This document shows positions 23,926-33,098 of a stretch of 64,000 bases of DNA, piece by piece; the stretch's first letter is position 1; every line of letters begins with the position of its first letter. Origin of the DNA: Streptomyces coeruleorubidus. GTDB lineage: Bacteria > Actinomycetota > Actinomycetes > Streptomycetales > Streptomycetaceae. Below the pieces are notes generated by a model. That model was given only the letters and a program-made list of their open reading frames with translations. It did not search any database and was not told where the DNA came from. The position numbers were made by a program, and so were the translations under genes. The DNA lies in assembly GCF_028885415.1 (NCBI RefSeq), contig NZ_CP118527.1, positions 5,394,001 to 5,458,000 of the forward strand, given 5' to 3'.

Positions 23926-25362
23926 TCATGCCGGACGGTGGTGGTCATCGCCTGCCCCGCCCGGTACTTCGGCACGCCCGTGCCGCGCGTCTGCCTTCTC
24001 CTGGGCGATCCGGCGGTGTTCGGCGGCCTTGCGTTCGTAGACGTCGGCCAGCCGCAGGTGGTACGCCGGGTCGTCCTCCTCGTAGACGTCCGGGATGCCG
24101 TCCGCGTCCTCGTCGCGCTCCTCGTTCTCCCACAGGCGGCGGTACTTGGCGTTCCGCAGCTTCAGCAGCACGGTCGCGAGTGCCGCGGCGATGAGCGACC
24201 CGACCAGCACGGAGGCCTTGACCGCGCCGGTCATCGTCTGGTCGCCCTCGAAGGCGAGTTCGCCGATGAGCAGCGAGACGGTGAAGCCGATGCCGGCGAG
24301 ACTCGCCACCGCGAACACGTCCGCCCAGGCGAGATCGTCGCTGAGCGACGCCCGGGTGAAACGGGCCGTCAGCCATGTCCCGCCGAAGATGCCGAACGTC
24401 TTGCCGACGACGAGTCCGAGGACCACGCCGAGGGTCTCCGGCGTGGTGAACACGTCGACGATCGCGCCGCCGGAGATGGAGACACCCGCGCTGAAGAGCG
24501 CGAACAGCGGTACGGCCAGGCCCGCCGACAGGGGCCGTACGAGGTGCTCGATGTGTTCGCCGGGGGAGTGGGCCTCGCCCTCGTGGCGGTGGCAGCGCAG
24601 CATCAGGCCCATGGCGACACCGGCGATGGTGGCGTGGATGCCGCTGTTGTACATCAGCGCCCAGACGACGAGCGCGAGCGGCACGTACACGTACCAGCCG
24701 CGTACGCCCTTGCGCAGCAGCAGCCAGAAGACGGCCAGGCCCGCGACGGCGCCGCCGAGCGCGGCGAAGTTCAGGTCGTCGGTGAAGAACACCGCGATGA
24801 TCAGGATCGCGAAGAGGTCGTCGACGACGGCGAGCGTGAGCAGGAAGGCCCGCAGCGCGCTCGGCAGGGACGTGCCGATGACCGCGAGCACGGCGAGCGC
24901 GAAGGCGATGTCGGTGGCGGTGGGCACGGCCCAGCCGGCCAGGGAACCGCCGCCGGTGACGTTGGTGAGGACGTAGACGAGCGCCGGTACGGCCATCCCG
25001 CACAGCGCAGCGACGACCGGCAGCGCGGCGGCCTTGGGGTCACGCAGGTCGCCCGCGACGAGCTCGCGTTTGAGTTCGATCCCGGCGACGAAGAAGAAGA
25101 TCGCCAGCAGCCCGTCGGCGGCCCAGTGCGCGACCGACAGGTCCAGGCCGAGGGCGGCGGGGCCCAGGTGGAAGCGGGCGACGCTCTCGTAGCTGTCGTG
25201 CAGCGCGGGGACGTTCGCCCAGAGCAGCGCGGTGACCGCGGCGGCGAGCAGCAGCACCCCGCCGACGGTCTCGGTACGCAGCGCGTCCGCCACGTAGGTC
25301 CGCTCGGAGAGGGAGAGCCGGCCGAGAACCTTGCGGGGCGTGGAGGGGCGGGGCGCGGTCAC
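23926..25362 (-). CDS. nhaA: Na+/H+ antiporter NhaA
   Basis: 478 residues from the GTG at 25362, with GGAGG 8 bases upstream. About twelve membrane segments; the conserved block LAVVDDLFAI holds the adjacent Asp pair that binds Na+ or H+, and WAVPTATDIAFAL is the other NhaA signature. The cytoplasmic C-terminal tail of about 70 residues is charged (ENEERDEDADGIPD, then VYERKAAEHRR) and longer than in E. coli NhaA. It exports sodium in exchange for protons. A T-rich upstream region with TAGG/CCTA repeats may hold its promoter and an operator. Confidence 0.93.
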   Translation of the reverse strand: MTAPRPSTPRKVLGRLSLSERTYVADALRTETVGGVLLLAAAVTALLWANVPALHDSYESVARFHLGPAALGLDLSVAHWAADGLLAIFFFVAGIELKRELVAGDLRDPKAAALPVVAALCGMAVPALVYVLTNVTGGGSLAGWAVPTATDIAFALAVLAVIGTSLPSALRAFLLTLAVVDDLFAILIIAVFFTDDLNFAALGGAVAGLAVFWLLLRKGVRGWYVYVPLALVVWALMYNSGIHATIAGVAMGLMLRCHRHEGEAHSPGEHIEHLVRPLSAGLAVPLFALFSAGVSISGGAIVDVFTTPETLGVVLGLVVGKTFGIFGGTWLTARFTRASLSDDLAWADVFAVASLAGIGFTVSLLIGELAFEGDQTMTGAVKASVLVGSLIAAALATVLLKLRNAKYRRLWENEERDEDADGIPDVYEEDDPAYHLRLADVYERKAAEHRRIAQEKADARHGRAEVPGGAGDDHHRPA

Positions 25363-25450
25363 GTGGGAGACCTCCGGTCGGTGGGCAGGGCTGAACACAT
25401 GCCGACCAGACTTCCCGGCGCACCATGAAGCAGTTGTTGAAGCAGTTGTT

Positions 25451-25486
25451 TTTCTTAGTCTAGGTAAACATCCTAGGCAAACCTAT
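25451..25486. promoter_or_regulatory. A/T-rich nhaA upstream region with TAGG...CCTA inverted repeats
   Basis: TTAGTCTAGGTAAACATCC and TAGGCAAACCTA overlap here, giving two TAGG-to-CCTA inverted repeats around a central CCTAGG. The half sites resemble operators of DtxR/IdeR-type metal regulators (TTAGGTTAGSCTAACC class), but the match is partial. It lies about 90-125 bases upstream of nhaA in an unusually A/T-rich stretch. Confidence 0.35.
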
Positions 25487-25522
25487 GGCCGGGCGCATCC
25501 GGTGATCAATTCCGTGGGACCC

Positions 25523-25563
25523 CGAAGGGGCACCCGGCCTGCCGACCGCCGGGTGCCCCTTCG
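25523..25563 (-). terminator. Terminator downstream of acs
   Basis: A perfect 15-base-pair stem (CGAAGGGGCACCCGG and its complement) with an 11-base loop, 27 bases beyond the acs stop on the minus strand. It also insulates nhaA. Confidence 0.75.
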
Positions 25564-25589
25564 TCCGCTGCGCCATGCCTGTGCGGTGA

Positions 25590-27545
25590 TCAGTCCTCGC
25601 TGGGCGCGGCCGGCAGCTTGGCCTGGATGAGGTCCATGACCGTGGAGTCGGTCAGCGTGGTGACGTCACCGAGCTGGCGGTTCTCGGCGACGTCCCGCAG
25701 CAGACGGCGCATGATCTTGCCGGAGCGGGTCTTGGGCAGCTCGGCCACCGGCAGGATCCGCTTGGGCTTGGCGATCGGGCCGAGGGCGGTGCCGACATGG
25801 GCGCGCAGTTCGTCGACCAAGGTCTCGGTCTCGGAGGCCGTGCCGCGCAGGATCACGAAGGCGACGATCGCCTGCCCGGTCGTCTCGTCCGCCGCGCCGA
25901 CCACGGCAGCCTCGGCGACCGAGGGGTGGGAGACGAGCGCGGACTCGACCTCCGTGGTGGAGATGTTGTGCCCGGAGACGAGCATGACGTCGTCGACCCG
26001 GCCGAGCAGCCAGATGTCGCCGTCGTCGTCCTTCTTGGCGCCGTCGCCGGCGAAGTACTTGCCCTCGAAGCGCGACCAGTAGGTGTCGATGAACCGCTGG
26101 TCGTCGCCCCAGATGGTGCGCAGCATCGACGGCCACGGCTCGGTCAGCACCAGGTAGCCGCCACCGCCGTTGGGCACCTCGTTGGCCTCGTCGTCCACGA
26201 CCGTCGCGGCGATGCCGGGCAGCGGCGTCTGCGCGGAGCCGGGCTTGGTCGCTGTCACACCCGGCAGCGGGGTGATCATCATCGCGCCGGTCTCGGTCTG
26301 CCACCAGGTGTCCACGATCGGGGTGCGGTCGCCGCCGATGTTCTTGCGGTACCAGATCCACGCCTCGGGGTTGATCGGCTCGCCCACCGAGCCCAGCACC
26401 CGCAGGCTGGACAGGTCGAACTTGGCGGGGATGTCGTCGCCCCACTTCATGAACGTACGGATCGCGGTCGGCGCGGTGTAGAGGATCGTCACGCCGTACT
26501 TCTGGACGATCTCCCAGAAGCGGCCCTGGTGCGGCGTGTCGGGGGTGCCCTCGTACATGACCTGCGTCGCGCCGTTCGCGAGCGGGCCGTAGACGATGTA
26601 CGAGTGGCCGGTGACCCAGCCGACGTCGGCGGTGCACCAGTACACGTCCGTCTCCGGCTTGAGGTCGAAGACGGCGTGGTGGGTGTAGGCGGCCTGCGTG
26701 AGGTAGCCGCCGGAGGTGTGCAGGATGCCCTTCGGCTTACCCGTGGTGCCCGAGGTGTAGAGGATGAACAGCGGGTGCTCGGCGTTGAACGCCTGCGGGG
26801 TGTGTTCGGCGCTCTGCCGCTGCACGATGTCGTGCCACCACACGTCGCGGCCCTCGGTGAAGGCGACCTCCTGGCCGGTGCGGCGCACGACCAGGACGTG
26901 CTCCACGTTGCCCGCCTTCTCGACGGCCTCGTCCACGGCCGGCTTGAGCGCGGACGGCTTGCCGCGCCGGTAGCCGCCGTCGGAGGTGATGACCACGCGC
27001 GCGTCGGCGTCCTGGATGCGGGTGGCGAGCGCGTCCGAGGAGAAACCGCCGAAGACGACGGAGTGCGCGGCGCCGATGCGGGCGCAGGCCAGCATCGCGA
27101 TCGCCGTCTCGGGGATCATCGGCATGTAGACGGCGACCCGGTCGCCGGCCTGAACTCCCAGTTCCAGCAGGGCGTTGGCGGCCTTGGAGACCTCGTCCTT
27201 GAGCTCGGCATAGGTGATGGCACGACTGTCGCCGGGCTCGCCCTCGAAGTGGATCGCCACACGGTCGCCGTGGCCGGCCTCCACATGGCGGTCGACGCAG
27301 TTATAGGCGACGTTGAGCTCGCCGTCCTTGAACCACTTGGCGAACGGCGGGTTCGACCAGTCGAGGGTCTCGGTGGGCTCCTTGGCCCAGGTCAGCCGGC
27401 GGGCCTGCTCGGCCCAGAAGCCGAGCCTGTCAGCCTTGGCCTGTTCATACGCCTCCGCCGTGACATTGGCGTTCGCGGCCAGGTCAGCGGGCGGCGCGAA
27501 GCGTCGCTCCTCCTTCAAGAGGTTGGCCAGGCTTTCATTGCTCAC
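25590..27545 (-). CDS. acs: Acetyl-CoA synthetase (AMP-forming)
   Basis: 651 residues from the GTG at 27545 (GGGAAAGG upstream); I recall the same length for S. coelicolor AcsA. The adenylate-forming motifs are present: [15 protein letters not shown] (about 265), DTWWQTETG (about 410), and the C-terminal [11 protein letters not shown] (near 610) whose Lys is the site of regulatory acetylation in this family. The active-site Trp of acetate-specific enzymes is in the WWQTE block. It activates acetate to acetyl-CoA. In the same relative place as Rv3667. Confidence 0.95.
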   Translation of the reverse strand: MSNESLANLLKEERRFAPPADLAANANVTAEAYEQAKADRLGFWAEQARRLTWAKEPTETLDWSNPPFAKWFKDGELNVAYNCVDRHVEAGHGDRVAIHFEGEPGDSRAITYAELKDEVSKAANALLELGVQAGDRVAVYMPMIPETAIAMLACARIGAAHSVVFGGFSSDALATRIQDADARVVITSDGGYRRGKPSALKPAVDEAVEKAGNVEHVLVVRRTGQEVAFTEGRDVWWHDIVQRQSAEHTPQAFNAEHPLFILYTSGTTGKPKGILHTSGGYLTQAAYTHHAVFDLKPETDVYWCTADVGWVTGHSYIVYGPLANGATQVMYEGTPDTPHQGRFWEIVQKYGVTILYTAPTAIRTFMKWGDDIPAKFDLSSLRVLGSVGEPINPEAWIWYRKNIGGDRTPIVDTWWQTETGAMMITPLPGVTATKPGSAQTPLPGIAATVVDDEANEVPNGGGGYLVLTEPWPSMLRTIWGDDQRFIDTYWSRFEGKYFAGDGAKKDDDGDIWLLGRVDDVMLVSGHNISTTEVESALVSHPSVAEAAVVGAADETTGQAIVAFVILRGTASETETLVDELRAHVGTALGPIAKPKRILPVAELPKTRSGKIMRRLLRDVAENRQLGDVTTLTDSTVMDLIQAKLPAAPSED

Positions 27546-27921
27546 GGCATCTGCCTTTCCCAGGGTGTCCGTTGTGTCCCAGGCCACAGCTCATCAGACC
27601 CGGGGGTGCGATGACAAGGGCCGACCACCGATTGGTTTAGACCTGTCGGGCGGTGGTGTCGGCGGCCGGCGTCATCCGTACCCACGGACGCCGACCAGGG
27701 AAAGTTCAGCCTGTGTAACGCGCGTCACCCGTTGGGCGGGGGCAGGGGTGTGGGCGAGGGCGGGGCGCGCGGGCGGTGGGGTGTGCGGCCCGCGGGCCGT
27801 CGGGGCCGTGGGGCCGTCAGGCGGTTCGGGCCGTGGGGCGGTCCGGGCCGTGGGGCCGTCCGGGCTGCACACCCGCGCACGTGCCGGGCTCACGCCGTCA
27901 CGGCCTCACACCGTCACGGGC
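27546..27921. other. Gene-free GC-rich region between acs and the SulP fusion
   Basis: 376 bases without a credible gene. It should contain the acs promoter near 27600-27700. From about 27776 to 27870 there are four to five imperfect copies of GGGCCGTGGGGCCGTC, giving a strongly G-biased strand that could form quadruplex-like structures. This is followed by 16-bp repeats described separately. Confidence 0.5.
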
Positions 27922-27934
27922 TCACGCCGTCAGG
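27889..27934. repeat. Three 16-bp repeats including the stop of the SulP fusion gene
   Basis: CTCACGCCGTCACGG, CTCACACCGTCACGG and CTCACGCCGTCAGG begin at 27889, 27905 and 27921, exactly 16 bases apart. The third copy is the 3' end of the fusion gene and contains its stop (TCA, 27922-27924). Confidence 0.65.
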
Positions 27935-30291
27935 TCCGCCTCGCGTACGCGGTCGAAGACGACGCCGTCGTCCGTCTCGGTGAGCAGATAGGCCTCGGCC
28001 TCGCCCACGTGGAAGTACATCCCGTGCAGCTCCAGGGAGCCCTCGTCGAGGGCCCGGGCCACCGAGTCGTGGGCGCGCAGGTGCTCCAACTGCTGGACCA
28101 CGTTGGTCAGGGAGAGCTGCTCGACCGCGTCCTCGGGCGCCCGCCCGGCCAGCCCGCCCCACGGCCGGCTGTCGTCGGCCATGCGCTCCAGGCTCGGCAG
28201 CCCGTGCCGCAGCCACCGCTTCAGCGGTGTCCGGGCGCCGCCGGGCTCGGAGTTGAGCAGCGCCTGCATGGCGCCGCAGCCCGAGTGTCCGCACGCCGTG
28301 ATGGACCGCACCCGTAGCACGTCCACGGCGTACTCGATCGCGGCCGCCACCGAGTCGTCGACGCTCTCCTCGCCCGGCCGTGGGACGAGGTTGCCCATGT
28401 TGCGCACGACGAACAGGTCGCCCGGACCACTGGAGGTGATCATCGAGGTGGCCAGTCGTGAGTCGGCGCAGGTCAGGAAGAGCTGCGACGGCCGCTGCCC
28501 CTCACGCGCCAGCCGGGCCGGCTCGCTGCGCACCAGGGGCGCGGTGTCGCGCTGGAACGCGCCGATGCCACGCGCCAGTTCGTGCCCACTGGCATCGCCG
28601 GTGCCTGTCGCCTCCGGCTCGGTGCGGTCCGTCCCACCCCGGTCGTTCCGGGAAGGGGCAGTGGACTTGGGGCGGTCGCACTGGTGGTTGAGCCAGGGGG
28701 TCCAGGGCCGGCAGCGGCAGTCGGTGAAGGCCTGGGGCTCGGAGATGCGGGTGCCGGCATGCCGACCGGAGATCTCCACGGTGCCGCCCTGCGCGGTGTG
28801 CGTCTTCTGCCAGTCCTGCAACGTCTCGTACGCCGCGTGGTCCATGAACGACCCGTCCAGCTCGACGACGGTGTCGGCGCCGTGGGGTACGAGATGCAGG
28901 GCCCGGCTGAGTCGTGGCACCGCGAGGAACGTCAACTGTCCTCTGACGTGTACGTGATGAACTCCTTCCGTCTCTTCGTGTGTGATGCGGGTGCGGGTGA
29001 CGCGGTGCAGGGCGACGCCGACGGCCATGGCGATGCCCAGCGCCACGCCCTCCAGGACGCCGAGGAAGACGACGCCGAGGGTCGTGACGGCGTACACCCA
29101 CACTTCTCGGTGGCGCGTCACCGTGCGGATGTGGTGCAGGGACACCATCTGGATGCCGACGGCCATCACCAGGGCGGCGAGCGAGGCGAGCGGGATGAGC
29201 TCCAGGATCGGGACCATCAGCAGCGCGGCGATCACTACGAGAACGCCGTGCAGCATCGTGGAGTTCCGGCTCACCGCCCCCGCGTGCACATTCGCCGAAG
29301 TCCGCACGGCCACGCCCGCGATGGGCAGTCCGCCGAGCGAGCCGGAGACGATGTTGGCGGCGCCCTGTCCGAGCAGTTCGCGGTCGAGGTCGGAGCGCCG
29401 AACGCGGGCGGACAGGCCCGGGCGGCCTGCCACCAGTTTGTCCACGGCGACCGCGCCGAGCAGTGACTGCACGCTGCACACCAGCGTGGTGGTGAGCACC
29501 GCGGCGACGAGGCCGAGCACTGGGCCCTCGGGCAGCCCGGCCAGGGCGTGGTTGCTCCAGGACGGCAGGTCGACCTTGGGCAGGCGGACCCCGGCGAGGG
29601 CGGCGGCGGCGCTGGCTCCGGCGACGGCGACGAGCGCGGCCGGGACCTTGCGCAGCAGGCGTCCGGCCCGGCCGGGCAGTCTCGGCCAGAGCAGCAGCAG
29701 CGCCAGGGTCAGCGCGCTCACCGACACGGCCGCGGGGCGCATGTCCGCCAACTCGGCGGGCAGGGCGCGGAGGTTGTCCGGGACGGAGCTCTGCGGTGTG
29801 CCGCCGAGCACGATGTGCAGTTGGGCGACGGCGATGGTGACGCCGATCCCGGCGAGCATGCCGTGCACGATGGCGGGGCTGACGGCGAGGGCGCCACGGG
29901 CCACGCGCAGGCAGCCCAGGCCGAGTTGGGTGAGGCCGGCGAGGACGGTGATGGCGCAGGTCGTCCGCCAGCCGTAGCGCTGGATGAGATCGGCGGTGAC
30001 GACGGTGAGTCCGGCGGCCGGTCCGCTGACCTGGAGCGGGGAGCCACCGAGCCGTCCGGCGACGAGCCCGCCCACGGCGGCGGCGACGAGGCCGGCCTGC
30101 AGCGGCGCGCCGGTGGCGAGGGCGATGCCCAGGGACAGGGGCAGGGCGATCAGGAAGACCGCGATCGAGGCCGACACGTCGGCACCCGCGATGCGGAAGC
30201 GGCGGGGGCCGCCCGGCGGCGGGCTGTGGGGTGGATGGGTGCGTTCGGTCCGGTTCGGATCGGCGGCACGGGTGGGGACGCAGGCTGACAT
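27922..30291 (-). CDS. SulP anion transporter fused to beta-carbonic anhydrase
   Basis: 789 residues from the ATG at 30291 (GGAGGAGACGG upstream). Residues about 35-430 carry ten or more membrane segments of the SulP family (GAPLQAGLVAAAVGGLVAG, LTVVTADL). Residues about 430-530 look like a shortened STAS-type region. About 570-789 is a beta-carbonic anhydrase: CADSRL gives the Cys and Asp-Arg dyad and HSGCGAM the His and Cys zinc ligands. Such fusions probably couple bicarbonate transport to CO2 hydration at the membrane. Fusions of this type are known in actinobacteria (Rv3273 in M. tuberculosis). The start of the next gene upstream is divergent. Confidence 0.92.
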   Translation of the reverse strand: MSACVPTRAADPNRTERTHPPHSPPPGGPRRFRIAGADVSASIAVFLIALPLSLGIALATGAPLQAGLVAAAVGGLVAGRLGGSPLQVSGPAAGLTVVTADLIQRYGWRTTCAITVLAGLTQLGLGCLRVARGALAVSPAIVHGMLAGIGVTIAVAQLHIVLGGTPQSSVPDNLRALPAELADMRPAAVSVSALTLALLLLWPRLPGRAGRLLRKVPAALVAVAGASAAAALAGVRLPKVDLPSWSNHALAGLPEGPVLGLVAAVLTTTLVCSVQSLLGAVAVDKLVAGRPGLSARVRRSDLDRELLGQGAANIVSGSLGGLPIAGVAVRTSANVHAGAVSRNSTMLHGVLVVIAALLMVPILELIPLASLAALVMAVGIQMVSLHHIRTVTRHREVWVYAVTTLGVVFLGVLEGVALGIAMAVGVALHRVTRTRITHEETEGVHHVHVRGQLTFLAVPRLSRALHLVPHGADTVVELDGSFMDHAAYETLQDWQKTHTAQGGTVEISGRHAGTRISEPQAFTDCRCRPWTPWLNHQCDRPKSTAPSRNDRGGTDRTEPEATGTGDASGHELARGIGAFQRDTAPLVRSEPARLAREGQRPSQLFLTCADSRLATSMITSSGPGDLFVVRNMGNLVPRPGEESVDDSVAAAIEYAVDVLRVRSITACGHSGCGAMQALLNSEPGGARTPLKRWLRHGLPSLERMADDSRPWGGLAGRAPEDAVEQLSLTNVVQQLEHLRAHDSVARALDEGSLELHGMYFHVGEAEAYLLTETDDGVVFDRVREADLTA

Positions 30292-30586
30292 GTTTTTCCC
30301 GTCTCCTCCGGGGCTGCGCGGTCGCGTAACGGGGGCTCCCCGCTCGGGGCGGGGGCCGGTCGCGGCCGTGGTCACGGTGCAAATCGGCGGGATGAATCAA
30401 CGCTCGGTAAACGGATCGTAATGCAGAGTAAAGGGCAAGCATGGACCTTACGGGCAAATGGGTGAATAAATCGGCCTGAAGGGTGAAGTGGCCAGGTCAT
30501 CGGCTTGTCGCACTAATTCCTTCTCTTTCTCGTGCGAATTTGGCGGCGCTGTCCGCACCCGAGAGAAGGAAGAAGGTGGGCGGAAC
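30292..30586. promoter_or_regulatory. Divergent promoter region, SulP fusion and deacetylase-like lipoprotein
   Basis: 295 bases without a gene and with A/T-rich parts (about 30395-30480). It must hold promoters for both flanking genes. TAATGCAGAGTAAAGGGC and GTGAATAAATCGGCC are the most promoter-like stretches; no -35/-10 pair with proper spacing could be fixed. Confidence 0.4.
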
Positions 30587-31852
30587 ATGGCCGCCACCCA
30601 CAGGATCGCCGCGGGCTCCGTGGTCGCCGCGGTCTGTGCCGCATCGCTCGCCGGTTGCGGGACCGGCACATCGCGGCAGGAGCCCCCCACCCCGCAGAAG
30701 GCGAAGCCGGCGCACGCGCCGCAGCAGAGCGCGGTCCGGTTGATCGGAGACGGCTCCACCGCCTACACCGGTGCGCAGCCCCACCTGCCCAGACCCGAGC
30801 GGCTGCGGCCCGGCCAGAAGCCCCCGCAGTTCGTCGTCTTCTCCTGGGACGGCGCGGGCGAGGACAGCCAGAAGCTGTTCTCGCACTTCCGAAAGGTCGC
30901 CAAGGCGAACAACGCGACCATGACCTACTTCCTGAGCGGCGTGTACCTGCTGCCGAGCGAGAAGCGCGACCTGTACCGGCCGCCGCAGCACTCCCCGGGC
31001 CGCTCCGACATCGGATTCAACGACCGCCGCGGCATCGCCGCCACCGTGGAGCAGCTGCGCCTGGCGTGGCTGGAGGGCAACGAGATCGGCACCCACTTCA
31101 ACGGCCACTTCTGCGGCAGCGGCGGCGGGGTCGGCGAGTGGTCCGTGCAGGACTGGAAGGACGAGATCGCCCAGGCCAAGCAGTTCGTGAAGACCTGGAA
31201 GACCAACGCCGGCATGAAGGACGCGTCCCCGCTGCCCTTCGACTACGACAAGGAGCTCATCGGCGCCCGCACGCCCTGCCTGGAAGGCCAGCGGAACCTC
31301 CTGGAGGCGGCCCGCGACCTGGGCTTCCGCTACGACACCAGCGGCGTCAACGACCAGGTCTGGCCGAAGAAGAAGCACGGCCTGTGGGACGTGTCCATGC
31401 AGCTCGTGCCGTTCCCCGGGCACTCCTACGAGCAGCTGAGCATGGACTACAACTTCATGGTCAACCAGTCGGGCACCACCACCCAGGGCAACCCCGCCAT
31501 GTACGACTTCTGGGGCGACCAGATGCGCGACGGCCTGCTCAAGGGCTTCTACCGGGCCTACGACGGCAACCGCGCGCCCCTGATCATCGGCAACCACTTC
31601 GAGTCCTGGAACGGCGGCACCTACATGCGGGCCGTCGAGGAGGTCATCGAGACGGTGTGCACCAAGGAGGAGGTGCGCTGTGTCTCGTTCCGGCAGCTCG
31701 TGGACTGGCTGGACGCCCAGGATCCGACGACTCTGGAGAAGCTGCGCACGCTGAGGGTCGGCGAGGCACCGAAGCAGGGCTGGGCGTCCTTCCTCGCGGG
31801 CCGGCCCGCCCCGGCCCCGAAGGGCGTGCCCGGGGCTCCGGCGGCGAGGTAG
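30587..31852 (+). CDS. Lipoprotein with polysaccharide deacetylase-like domain
   Basis: 421 residues. The signal peptide ends in the lipobox LAGC (Cys at about 24), so the protein should be anchored to the outer face of the membrane. A Pro/Gln-rich linker follows. The body resembles a NodB-type polysaccharide deacetylase: VVFSWDGAGED supplies the Asp block and EIGTHFNGHFCG the H-x3-H metal site (about residues 165-175); PLIIGNHFESWNGGTY may be the C-terminal catalytic block. AAGGAAGAAGG precedes the ATG. It may trim N-acetyl groups from a cell-surface polymer; the substrate is not evident, and the second Asp of the catalytic pair is unclear. Confidence 0.8.
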   Translation: MAATHRIAAGSVVAAVCAASLAGCGTGTSRQEPPTPQKAKPAHAPQQSAVRLIGDGSTAYTGAQPHLPRPERLRPGQKPPQFVVFSWDGAGEDSQKLFSHFRKVAKANNATMTYFLSGVYLLPSEKRDLYRPPQHSPGRSDIGFNDRRGIAATVEQLRLAWLEGNEIGTHFNGHFCGSGGGVGEWSVQDWKDEIAQAKQFVKTWKTNAGMKDASPLPFDYDKELIGARTPCLEGQRNLLEAARDLGFRYDTSGVNDQVWPKKKHGLWDVSMQLVPFPGHSYEQLSMDYNFMVNQSGTTTQGNPAMYDFWGDQMRDGLLKGFYRAYDGNRAPLIIGNHFESWNGGTYMRAVEEVIETVCTKEEVRCVSFRQLVDWLDAQDPTTLEKLRTLRVGEAPKQGWASFLAGRPAPAPKGVPGAPAAR

Positions 31853-31917
31853 CGGCCCGAGTGAAGATGGCCACTCCGCCGTGGGTCGGGGTCCTCGGGG
31901 TGCGTAGGGTCGTACTC

Positions 31918-32742
31918 ATGAGTACAGCAGGCGCGACCGCCGATCCCCTCGCGGCCCTGGGGGCGCTGCCCGGGGTTGCCGATTCCGTGGAATCCGTGCG
32001 CAAGTCCGTGGACCGGGTCTACGGGCACCGGATCATGCGGCGGCGCAGCAACGCGATCACCTCCGAGGCGGCCCTGCGCGGCGCCCGTGGCTCGGCGGCG
32101 CTGGCCGGCGCGGACTGGGCTCTGGAGGAGGTGCGCCGGCGTACGGACTTCAGCGGCGACGACGAGGCCCGCACCGTGGGCGCCGCGCTGCGGCTCACCG
32201 CGGAGGCGGGCCAGCTGCTGTCCATCTGGCGGCAGTCGCCCCTGCGGGTGCTGGCCCGGCTGCATCTGGTGGCGGCGGCCGACAAGGCCGACCAGGTGGG
32301 GCGGCCGCGGCAGGAGGGCGAGCCGGTCGACGAGCCGCTCGTCGGGCTGCCGCTGCCGAGCGCGGCCGAGGCGCATGGCCGGCTGGAGGGGCTGGCCGAG
32401 CTGATCATCGCGGGCGGCACCGCGCCGGCGCTGGTGACGGCCGCCGTCGTGCACGGCGAACTCCTCGCGCTGCGTCCTTTCACGTCCCACAACGGCCTGG
32501 TCGCGCGCACGGCCGAACGCATCGTCCTGATCGGCAGCGGCCTGGACCCGAAGTCGGTCTGCCCGGCCGAGGTGGGCCACGCCGAGCTGGGCCGCGAGGC
32601 CTACCTGGAAGCCTTCGACGGGTACGTCTCCGGCACTCCGGAGGGCATGGCCGCCTGGATCGCCCACTGCGGCAGGGCGGTCGAGCTGGGGGCACGCGAG
32701 TCCACGGCGGTGTGCGAGGCGTTGCAGCGCGGAGCTGCGTGA
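31918..32742 (+). CDS. Degenerate Fic/DOC-like protein
   Basis: 274 residues from the ATG at 31918. TAGGGT ends 7 bases upstream without a ribosome binding site, so the start is probably leaderless. The helical region about 180-230 reads ALVTAAVVHGELLALRPFTS and then HNGLVARTAERIVL. This lines up with the Fic motif HPFxxGNGRxxR, but the catalytic His is Arg and the GNG loop is SHNG-like, so AMP transfer by the usual route is unlikely. In several Streptomyces genomes this gene is labelled oxidoreductase, for which I see no motif. It lies between the deacetylase-like gene and a terminator. Confidence 0.65.
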   Translation: MSTAGATADPLAALGALPGVADSVESVRKSVDRVYGHRIMRRRSNAITSEAALRGARGSAALAGADWALEEVRRRTDFSGDDEARTVGAALRLTAEAGQLLSIWRQSPLRVLARLHLVAAADKADQVGRPRQEGEPVDEPLVGLPLPSAAEAHGRLEGLAELIIAGGTAPALVTAAVVHGELLALRPFTSHNGLVARTAERIVLIGSGLDPKSVCPAEVGHAELGREAYLEAFDGYVSGTPEGMAAWIAHCGRAVELGARESTAVCEALQRGAA

Positions 32743-32786
32743 CAGCATCGCCGAGCTGGAAAAAGAAACGGGCCGGAAAAGATGAT

Positions 32787-32814
32787 GCGGCGGTACGAGA
32801 ACTCGTACCGCCGC
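32787..32814. terminator. Terminator after the Fic-like gene
   Basis: A perfect 13-base-pair stem (GCGGCGGTACGAG and its complement) with a minimal AA centre, 45 bases after the stop. The following 285 bases to the HAD gene are A/T-richer than average and show no gene. Confidence 0.7.
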
Positions 32815-33098
32815 TGGCATGAGCATCGGGGTACCAAGCGTCCTCGATATATGCCCATCAGGTCGGGAACTTTGCCCGTCCCTGGTGCGGCTGGCCCGTA
32901 ATCGACGGGTCGACGTCGCGTGGGTGCCCGGTGTTCATGCTCGGTCCGTGGGGCCAAATGCGTACTTAAGGTGATCCTCTCGGATGTCCTTGGTCTCGCG
33001 GGCCGTTGAGTCCTTTGTACTCCTGACCCGGAGCAAGCGGAAGTCCAGGCTGCACTTCTTTACTTTTAGGTTCAAATAGGGCTTCGGGTCGTCCCAGG

